DNA of 6,764 bases from Chloroflexota bacterium (GTDB taxonomy: Bacteria > Chloroflexota > Anaerolineae > Promineifilales > Promineifilaceae), in NCBI GenBank assembly GCA_030599405.1, contig JAUVOB010000080.1:1-6764 (forward strand). The letters run 5' to 3'. Below, one piece after another: positions 1 to 4,822 of this stretch. The translations under genes and the position numbers were made by a program. Positions within the stretch are counted from its first letter, which is position 1. The number at the start of each line of letters is the position of its first letter. A model generated the notes under the pieces. The model was not told the origin of the DNA, ran no database searches, and saw only the letters and a program-made list of their open reading frames with translations.

Positions 1-1255
1 TCTCGCGCGGCAACGGATCGGGCAATGTCAAATCTGGCAGGGGATCGACCACGTTGATGACATCCTCCGTGCGGATCAAAGCCGGCGTGTACTCATTCGA
101 AGTCTGACCGGCGATTCGCACGGTGGCGAAGGCCTTGACCAGACCCATATTTTGTCCTTCCTCGTCCGGTCGATTCCTAAGATTGACGCCAAATCTGGCG
201 GTCAACGCCAAATGGCCTTCGAGAGGGCTCAGGTATTGGGTTAAGACCCAACCAAAGTACCCGTCCACAGGAGGTATTTTGCCAAGATCCGGCGGTGGAT
301 CAGGTATGCCTACCGGTTCTATGAAATCGTTACGCCGAACACGTACTGGTCTAAATTGACCACTTGCTGGTCCAAGCAGACTGACAGTGCTCCCCGCTTT
401 TACCATACCCACATTGGGAGCAGATCTCTCGGGCCCTGCTCGCACGTTTACGCCGTGAGAGCCGACTACAGCCTGATTGCCAACTGTGACCAGGTATCGT
501 TTCCATGCCCATCCATCAACAGTAGCCATGATCGGAGGTGGCTCCGGAGAGGGAGTGATGGATGCCCTATCTTCAGCTCCTATCGCCGCCTTCGGAACAC
601 GGATCTTCGCATAAGGTGCACGTTTCGAGACGACGACGACCATCGTTCCAGCCGGAAGAAAATAGTGTTGGTCTGCCTCAATATATAGGGTTGCTCCCCC
701 AGTATTTACCTGCGCCAACTCTCCATAATCAAACAGGCTATCGTGGAGTATCCACCCTTCAAAATATGGTCCTGCGGGTTCCTTCCACCCCAATAGTGGA
801 AGAAGAAATGGAGTGGGATCGATAATGTCATAAGGCCAAAGGCCAGGCTTCTGGCCCGGCCTCTGGTCCTGATTCGCACCTTCTTTTTTCAGAGAAAGGT
901 GTAAATGCGTACCAAAGCTGTTTCCGGTGCTATCCGCAGTGCCCAAGATGGTGCCAACCTCGACAATCTGACCCTTGTTTACTAGCGCTCTCTGCAAATG
1001 ACCATAGACCGTCCGATAACCATCTCTATGGGCAACTCGGACGTGAATACCGTAGTTGTGGCTTCTGGCATTCTCATGTACGCGGTAAACTTCTCCGGCG
1101 GCAACACAAAAGATCTTACTGCCCAATGGCGCCCTAATATCTATCCCATCATGACCAGGCAAGCCGAATTGGGCGTAATTTTGCGGATTAACCCCAAAGT
1201 GTTGAGTAATAACGTGATATTCTGTGGGCCAGATCCCGAACGTGAAATCTCCCAT
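1..1255 (-). CDS. M23 family zinc metallopeptidase with three SH3-like repeats (C-terminus cut by window edge)
   Basis: I translated this frame by hand: 418 codons without a stop, open at the left edge. Residues 1-150 are an M23 (lysostaphin/LytM-type) domain, a family that cuts peptide cross-links of peptidoglycan. Its zinc ligands are visible as GHDGID (H35, D39) and THLHL (second His of HxH, H119), with catalytic-site histidines H86 (YGH) and H117. Three SH3-like (bacterial SH3_3-type) units follow at about 178-255, 262-342 and 355-418+. Units two and three open with GVNVR/GVNLR, and units one and two close with DGWxxxxYL or GWVxxxYL. Each unit carries a proline-rich insert (PSPEPPP, PDPPPD, DPLPDLTLPDPLP) before its last strand. 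Such units usually bind cell wall. ATG at 1255 is the only sensible start: an in-frame TAG lies three codons upstream, and AGGGA precedes the ATG by a few bases. No signal peptide is visible, which is odd for a wall enzyme; export by another route or an intracellular or lysin-like role are alternatives. Family is confident, substrate inferred. Confidence 0.9.
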   Translation of the reverse strand, partial: MGDFTFGIWPTEYHVITQHFGVNPQNYAQFGLPGHDGIDIRAPLGSKIFCVAAGEVYRVHENARSHNYGIHVRVAHRDGYRTVYGHLQRALVNKGQIVEVGTILGTADSTGNSFGTHLHLSLKKEGANQDQRPGQKPGLWPYDIIDPTPFLLPLLGWKEPAGPYFEGWILHDSLFDYGELAQVNTGGATLYIEADQHYFLPAGTMVVVVSKRAPYAKIRVPKAAIGAEDRASITPSPEPPPIMATVDGWAWKRYLVTVGNQAVVGSHGVNVRAGPERSAPNVGMVKAGSTVSLLGPASGQFRPVRVRRNDFIEPVGIPDPPPDLGKIPPVDGYFGWVLTQYLSPLEGHLALTARFGVNLRNRPDEEGQNMGLVKAFATVRIAGQTSNEYTPALIRTEDVINVVDPLPDLTLPDPLPRE

Positions 1256-1333
1256 ACTGGTTCCCTATTTCATTCTGGTACTGCGAGCAGTGAAATACTT
1301 ACCGATTATGGATTTAGTCTAACCTAACTGAAT

Positions 1334-1348
1334 ATGCTGGGCAAGCAT
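1334..1348. repeat. Short inverted repeat in the divergent intergenic region
   Basis: ATGCT and AGCAT (5 bp each, 5-base spacer GGGCA) lie between the M23 gene and the plus-strand gene at 1385, just upstream of the candidate -35 box at 1350. It could be an operator or a small hairpin, but a repeat this short is easily a chance event. The rest of 1256-1384 holds the promoter described separately and, for the minus strand, a possible -10 (CATAAT, rc of 1305-1310) without a good -35. Confidence 0.2.
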
Positions 1349-1349
1349 C

Positions 1350-1378
1350 TTTACCCGGGCGCGTTGCGCTTGTAAAAT
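1350..1378 (+). promoter_or_regulatory. Candidate sigma-70-type promoter for a leaderless transcript of the 1385 gene
   Basis: TTTACC (1350-1355, 4/6 to TTGACA) and TAAAAT (1373-1378, 5/6 to TATAAT) are separated by exactly 17 bases. The expected transcription start falls at about 1385, which is the A of the ATG itself. The mRNA would then have no leader, in keeping with the absence of any Shine-Dalgarno sequence in front of this gene. Prediction from sequence only. Confidence 0.45.
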
Positions 1379-1384
1379 ATACTC

Positions 1385-1726
1385 ATGGGATTCCTAAAGA
1401 AACTTTTCGGCGGAGGTAACAATAGTACTTCCAGTAGCTCTGACAAGGATGGATTCTTCATCTACGTTCAATGTGATCGCTGTCAGAAACGGGTACGGCT
1501 CCGGATAATAAAGCAGCACGATCTCAATTATACCGACGATGGATTCGTGTGGCACAAGACGATTGTCGATAGTCGCTGCTTCCAGCAAATACCGGCCGTC
1601 GTTCACTTTGATCGGAGCCTGAACGTTCTTAGCCGGGAGATCGATGGCGGACAATTCATCACTAGGACAGAATATGAACAGGCTGAAGTAAGCCACAACA
1701 CCGACAGCGGAGCGTCTGACGATTAA
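1385..1726 (+). CDS. Small conserved-looking protein with a C-x-x-C motif, possibly zinc-binding
   Basis: I do not recognise a named family. The 113-residue product starts with a short amphipathic stretch (MGFLKKLFGG), followed by a Ser/Asn-rich linker (about 11-20) and a compact core at about 24-100. The core holds C30-x-x-C33 (CDRCQKR) and C65 (DSRCF). With H57 or another histidine as a fourth ligand this could be a zinc-ribbon-like site, but that is inference. The tail (about 103-113) is acidic and rich in Ser/Asp. The N-terminus resembles a peripheral membrane anchor; no transmembrane helix or signal peptide is seen. ATG 1385 lies directly behind a promoter-like sequence. The gene diverges from the M23 peptidase and precedes the glutaredoxin-like gene by 106 bases with no terminator in between, so read-through into the next genes is possible. 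An antisense frame at 1394-1762 is judged a shadow. Confidence 0.8.
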   Translation: MGFLKKLFGGGNNSTSSSSDKDGFFIYVQCDRCQKRVRLRIIKQHDLNYTDDGFVWHKTIVDSRCFQQIPAVVHFDRSLNVLSREIDGGQFITRTEYEQAEVSHNTDSGASDD

Positions 1727-1832
1727 AGTCATCACGACAATCTGCGAATCAGACTCCGTCAACCTGGTTTGTTGATGGTTGTTACTGCCTTGTTCCGAGG
1801 CTAGAGATTATCGAGTTAAGCGCAAAATAAAA

Positions 1833-2144
1833 ATGGACGAATCATCTCCAAAGACGATTACACTATATTCATCCGGATGGTGTGCTCATTCACGAAGTGT
1901 AGAAAGCTTTCTCAAGAGAAATGAAATCGATGTACGTAAGATAAACATCGACGGCGATAACGAGGCGCGACAGCAGCTTATCGAATTGAATAATGGCTTT
2001 GCCAGCGTACCTACGCTTCTCTTCCCAGATGGAACTAAGTTGACTGAGCCCTCCTTCTTTGAAATACGGCAGAAACTCGGAATGGAGCAACCTCCTGGGT
2101 TGGCAGACAGAGTACGCAGCCTGCTGGATCGCAGCAAGGATTAA
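1833..2144 (+). CDS. Glutaredoxin-like protein with monothiol CxxS active site
   Basis: The 103-residue product has a glutaredoxin/thioredoxin fold pattern: strand TITLYSS, active site WCAHS (C17 to S20), a helix at about 21-30, strand DVRKINID (33-40), the cis-proline motif SVP (P60), and then LLFPDG with a C-terminal helix. The style resembles the mycoredoxin/glutaredoxin-like proteins of Actinobacteria and Chloroflexota, whose site is normally CxxC. Here the resolving cysteine is Ser, as in monothiol glutaredoxins. The protein probably reduces mixed disulfides in the cytoplasm with a low-molecular-weight thiol; the partner is unknown. The frame is open upstream to an ATG at 1779, but those extra 18 residues (MLLPCSEARD...) precede the first strand and look non-coding, so I prefer ATG 1833. 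No Shine-Dalgarno is visible before either start; the bases before 1833 are A-rich. lspA follows after 68 bases, and the two may be co-transcribed. Confidence 0.87.
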   Translation: MDESSPKTITLYSSGWCAHSRSVESFLKRNEIDVRKINIDGDNEARQQLIELNNGFASVPTLLFPDGTKLTEPSFFEIRQKLGMEQPPGLADRVRSLLDRSKD

Positions 2145-2212
2145 TAAGTGACTCATCCAGACCGATTCCCGTGTACCGAGACCAGTCAAGATAATCCTTT
2201 CCGCTCTACCTA

Positions 2213-2692
2213 ATGCTCATATACCTACTGATATTCTTTGCTTTCGCGGCTGACCGTCTCACCAAATGGTGGGCAGCGAGCTACCTCTCCACTGGAGGTG
2301 GTGTTGAGATTCACCCGCTTATCCGGTTGCAGCCGACGTACAACAGCGGCATAGCTTTTGGTATGTTTCAGGGTATCGGGGCAATAGTTGGTTGGATTAC
2401 TATCGGAGTCCTCGTTGGGATGTTCGTTTTCCTCAGGAGGGTACCCCGGTCGATGTGGTTGCTTCGAATTGGGCTGGCATTAATCATCGGTGGAGCACTG
2501 GGAAATTTAGTAGATAGGGTCACCGCTGGAGAGGTACTTGATTTCATCACTTCGCCTATAAGGCCAGGGATCTTTAACGTTGCCGATGTTATGATCAACA
2601 TCGGCGTTCTACTTAGTATTATCAGCCTATTTTTTCAGCAACCATCAGGGGAAACCATCCCTGCAACGACCGCGGGTCAGGATCTAGATTAG
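2213..2692 (+). CDS. lspA: Lipoprotein signal peptidase (signal peptidase II)
   Basis: This membrane aspartyl protease cleaves the signal peptide of prolipoproteins just before the lipid-modified cysteine. The 159-residue product has the expected four membrane segments (about 1-13, 55-75, 83-99 and 122-142). The family motifs are present in order: ADRLTK (D14, K18) in helix 1; YNSGIAFGMF (N44) in the periplasmic/extracellular part; GGALGNLVDR (N98, catalytic D101); and FNVADV (N122, catalytic D125). Length is normal for the family, with a short hydrophilic tail (about 143-159). ATG 2213 is the first start after an in-frame TAA at 2192; it places the start directly at helix 1. There is no Shine-Dalgarno. 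GATAAT at 2190-2195 could be a -10 box, but no matching -35 is clear, so transcription from the glutaredoxin gene upstream is equally possible. The pseudouridine synthase gene rluD, a frequent neighbour of lspA, is absent here. The gene faces the UbiB-like gene, 81 bases away. Confidence 0.97.
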   Translation: MLIYLLIFFAFAADRLTKWWAASYLSTGGGVEIHPLIRLQPTYNSGIAFGMFQGIGAIVGWITIGVLVGMFVFLRRVPRSMWLLRIGLALIIGGALGNLVDRVTAGEVLDFITSPIRPGIFNVADVMINIGVLLSIISLFFQQPSGETIPATTAGQDLD

Positions 2693-2773
2693 TCTACTCT
2701 GTCGGTATACGGTTGCCTTCTGGCGCCCTTTCCCCCTCGACTACGATCAACGAAAATAAGCAAACTGAAATAC

Positions 2774-4492
2774 CTAGCTTCTCGGCAAAATCATCAGCAA
2801 GAAAAAGAAACCCGCGAATCCCCAACTGATAATTCCAAGCTCCACTTCACCATTGATATATAAGATGGTGCCAGAAAGAAGCGTTGCAGCGGCCAGCAGG
2901 CTCCAGTTCGGGCGATTTAGGCGCCTCTCGATCCGGTTAAGTTGTCGCATCAGCGATCGATCCGGCAGCGTTCGCACGCGAAGCCGTCCTCCCTCAGCAG
3001 CGACCAGAACACGGTTTAACTGCGATGGTAAGAAGCTAAATAGTTTTAACCATTCTGCCAACGCCGTGAAGCTGACATCCCATGCTTCCCGGCTGCTGAT
3101 GATCTCTCGACCATACCTCTCCGTCAGATGCCAGGGATTGATGTCGGGATCCAAGAGCGACGCGAGACCTGATAACATCCCAAGTGCCCGGCCCAGAAAT
3201 ACGAAATCCTGGGGAACCTGGAACGGAAACTCAAAGAGCAGATCTCGGAATTCTTGGCCGAGCTCTTGCATCTCCCGGGGATCTGGTTTGGTGAGTTCAA
3301 GCAGATTCCGCCCCCAGAGCTGATCCAAGATACGCTCTTGAGCCTCTGTGATGCGATCTAGATCGCTTCCCGGAAGAAAGAAGCCGAGATCATTATAGGC
3401 ATCGGTGAGCCCTCTCGCATCCCTCTGGGTTACGCTAACCAGAACGCGACGAAGATTATCTCCCATTAGCTCTTCAATATGCCCGACCATCCCAAAATCG
3501 ACGAAGGATAGGCGGAATTGACGAGGTCGCCCGTCCGATCGCCTCCTCTCAGGACCGTACGGTAGCACAAAGAGGTTTCCAGGATGGGGATCGGCGTGGA
3601 AGAAACCCTCCTTGAATATCTGCTGAAAGTAGGCGTCAAGGACGAGTTGGGCCACCTCCGAGGTATCGATCCCGGCGGCTGTGATGCCATCGATATCTGT
3701 TATCTTGATACCACTAACATCCTCCAGGACCAAGACCCTTCTTGTTGAGTGTTGCCGATAGACAGCCGGAATAACGATATCGTCGTTATCGGCAAATAGC
3801 TCGGCAAATTCCTCGGCGTTGTCCGCCTCGGATACATAGTCCAACTCCTCCCAAAGCGTCGACGAGAACTCGTCCATGAGAGCAGGGACATTGGCCCTCT
3901 TTCGGATCGGCCGGTATCGCATAGCCCATCTGGCGACCACGTACAAGGCGGCTAGATCCGTCCTGACAATATCCTCGATTCCCGGTCGTTGCACCTTGAC
4001 TACCACGGACGGACCACGGTTGGTTCGCCTGCTAGCGGATGGTACCAACCAGGCCCGATGCGCCTGGCCTAAAGAGGCAGCCGCCAGCGGCTCGATCTCG
4101 AACTCGGAGAAATGTTGCGAAAGGTCTCCAAGTTCCGCATCCAGAACGATCTGGATATCGGCGAAAGGAACTGACGGTACTTCATCTTGAAGACCAGTCA
4201 ATTCCTCGGTGATCTCTGGTGGCAACACGTCGACACGCGAGCTCAGAAATTGCCCCAGCTTGATCATTACGCCCCCCATGTCGACTGCCAGCGCCCGGAA
4301 ACGACGTGACAAACGGCGGAATCGATCTGGTCGGCTTCGCCGCACTGATCCCTTGAAAATCCTCCCCAGAAGCAGATCCCACCAGACGAGGTGGATTATG
4401 ACGCGGGCAAAAAACCAGAGTATGTGGCGATAGCGGCTCCGGTCAATGACCTGAGTAGACTCTTCGACGATGACGGTCATATTACCAATCAC
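2774..4492 (-). CDS. AarF/UbiB (ABC1/ADCK) family atypical protein kinase-like protein
   Basis: The family is known in ubiquinone biosynthesis (UbiB) and in mitochondria and plastids (ADCK/COQ8). Its members are membrane-associated atypical kinases or ATPases thought to act on, or help extract, isoprenoid lipids. The full 572-residue architecture is visible: KLGQFLSSR (KxGQ, 78-81); the Ala-rich loop AAAS (137-140) that replaces the usual Gly-rich loop; lysine K166 in VVVKVQRPG; the ExD motif in EELDY (E216, D218); the catalytic loop HADPHPGN (299-306); and the metal-binding DFG (332-334). Two C-terminal hydrophobic helices (about 528-570) should anchor it in the membrane. Basic, Arg-rich inserts before K166 and before the DFG are present. 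The start is either GTG 4492 or ATG 4480, four codons apart and both without Shine-Dalgarno; ATG 4480 may be the better one. A quinone-related role is inferred from the family; no quinone genes are nearby. It lies downstream of the tRNA-Glu gene but behind a terminator, so it needs its own promoter. Confidence 0.95.
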   Translation of the reverse strand: MIGNMTVIVEESTQVIDRSRYRHILWFFARVIIHLVWWDLLLGRIFKGSVRRSRPDRFRRLSRRFRALAVDMGGVMIKLGQFLSSRVDVLPPEITEELTGLQDEVPSVPFADIQIVLDAELGDLSQHFSEFEIEPLAAASLGQAHRAWLVPSASRRTNRGPSVVVKVQRPGIEDIVRTDLAALYVVARWAMRYRPIRKRANVPALMDEFSSTLWEELDYVSEADNAEEFAELFADNDDIVIPAVYRQHSTRRVLVLEDVSGIKITDIDGITAAGIDTSEVAQLVLDAYFQQIFKEGFFHADPHPGNLFVLPYGPERRRSDGRPRQFRLSFVDFGMVGHIEELMGDNLRRVLVSVTQRDARGLTDAYNDLGFFLPGSDLDRITEAQERILDQLWGRNLLELTKPDPREMQELGQEFRDLLFEFPFQVPQDFVFLGRALGMLSGLASLLDPDINPWHLTERYGREIISSREAWDVSFTALAEWLKLFSFLPSQLNRVLVAAEGGRLRVRTLPDRSLMRQLNRIERRLNRPNWSLLAAATLLSGTILYINGEVELGIISWGFAGFFFLLMILPRS

Positions 4493-4544
4493 AATAGGCC
4501 GTTAACAGTGACATAGCATACCTGTCGCGCATTACTTTGTCACG

Positions 4545-4581
4545 AAAAAGGAGGCTTCACCAGGTCGATGGCAAAGCCTCC
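4545..4581 (-). terminator. Intrinsic terminator of the tRNA-Glu transcript
   Basis: Read on the minus strand, GGAGGCTT pairs with AAGCCTCC (8 perfect base pairs, 4574-4581 with 4550-4557) around a 16-base loop, and is followed at once by TTTTT (4549-4545). It starts 12 bases beyond the 3' end of the tRNA and ends before the UbiB-like gene. It should therefore stop tRNA transcription and insulate the kinase gene. Confidence 0.87.
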
Positions 4582-4593
4582 AGACGCATTAAA

Positions 4594-4666
4594 TGGCCCA
4601 TACGGGAATCGAACCCGTGTTTCGGCCTTGAGAGGGCCGCGTCCTAGGCCGCTAGACGAATGGGCC
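4594..4666 (-). tRNA. tRNA-Glu, anticodon CUC
   Basis: The minus strand folds into a complete 73-base cloverleaf. The acceptor stem is GGCCCAT/ATGGGCC (7 bp). The D arm is GTCT/GGAC. The anticodon arm is CGGCC/GGCCG (5 bp) with loop CTCTCAA, which puts the anticodon CUC at 4632-4630. The variable loop has four bases (AAAC), and the T arm is ACGGG-TTCGATT-CCCGT. The discriminator base is A and no CCA is encoded, so it must be added by the CCA-adding enzyme. Sequence and loop sizes match bacterial tRNA-Glu; the anticodon reads the GAG codon. All stems are intact. Confidence 0.97.
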
Positions 4667-4680
4667 GACTAGCGGAGCGA

Positions 4681-4709
4681 ATTCTAGCAGAGGGCTATTT
4701 CGCTGTCAA
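4681..4709 (-). promoter_or_regulatory. Sigma-70-type promoter of tRNA-Glu
   Basis: On the minus strand, TTGACA (rc of 4704-4709, 6/6) and TAGAAT (rc of 4681-4686, 5/6) are separated by 17 bases. The expected transcription start at about 4674 leaves a leader of only about 8 bases before the mature tRNA. This is the strongest promoter-like sequence in the window, fitting a stable RNA gene. It lies back to back with the helicase promoter, with 36 bases between the two -35 boxes. Confidence 0.85.
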
Positions 4710-4722
4710 ACCGGGGAAATAG
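4695..4722. repeat. 7-bp inverted repeat spanning the tRNA promoter -35 box
   Basis: CTATTTC (4695-4701) and GAAATAG (4716-4722) form a perfect inverted repeat with a 14-base spacer. The half-site centres are 21 bases apart, about two helical turns, and the symmetry axis falls at the -35 hexamer of the tRNA-Glu promoter (4704-4709). This would suit a dimeric regulator, but a 7-bp match in a region of this size can arise by chance. Confidence 0.25.
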
Positions 4723-4745
4723 GCGTATTGGCATGGAAAAAGACA

Positions 4746-4775
4746 TTAACAGAATCTGGATAAGGCGACTATAAT
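4746..4775 (+). promoter_or_regulatory. Sigma-70-type promoter of the PcrA/UvrD helicase gene
   Basis: TTAACA (4746-4751, 5/6) and a perfect TATAAT (4770-4775) are separated by 18 bases. Transcription should start near 4782, giving a leader of about 41 bases before the GTG at 4823. An A-rich stretch (GGAAAAAG, about 4735-4742) sits just upstream of the -35 box and could help RNA polymerase binding. Confidence 0.75.
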
Positions 4776-4822
4776 GAGGGCCATTCTGTCATCGGCCCGT
4801 CGCACAGACATATACGAGAAAC

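Noticed and set aside
29..199. 10-base direct repeat CAAATCTGGC at 29-38 and 190-199
   Set aside because: The two copies are in different codon phases of the M23 gene, so they do not reflect a protein repeat; a single 10-base match in this distance is likely chance.
123..1327. Plus-strand open frames at 123-359, 356-688, 562-825 and 998-1327
   Set aside because: They are antisense to a continuous minus-strand frame with complete M23 motifs and SH3-like repeats; their own products show no recognisable domain.
1394..1762. Minus-strand open frame of 122 codons opposite the 1385 gene, slightly longer than the plus-strand frame
   Set aside because: The plus-strand product has an ordered layout (amphipathic start, linker, C-x-x-C core, acidic tail) and a promoter at the right place; the antisense product shows no motif.
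1759..1775. Small hairpin TCAAC-N7-GTTGA between the 1385 and 1833 genes as a possible terminator
   Set aside because: The stem has only 5 bp and no T run follows on either strand.
1779..1832. 18-codon N-terminal extension of the glutaredoxin-like protein
   Set aside because: It lies before the first strand of the fold and has no counterpart in the family; ATG 1833 gives the normal length.
1886..2601. Minus-strand frames inside the glutaredoxin and lspA genes (1886-2137, 1890-2189, 2368-2601)
   Set aside because: They are shadows of genes whose active-site motifs are clear on the plus strand.
2853..4433. Frames on both strands inside the UbiB-like gene (2853-3323, 3466-3690, 3700-3891, 3876-4190, 4182-4382, 4209-4433)
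   Set aside because: The overlapping 572-codon frame carries every family motif; these have basic, low-complexity-looking products without motifs.
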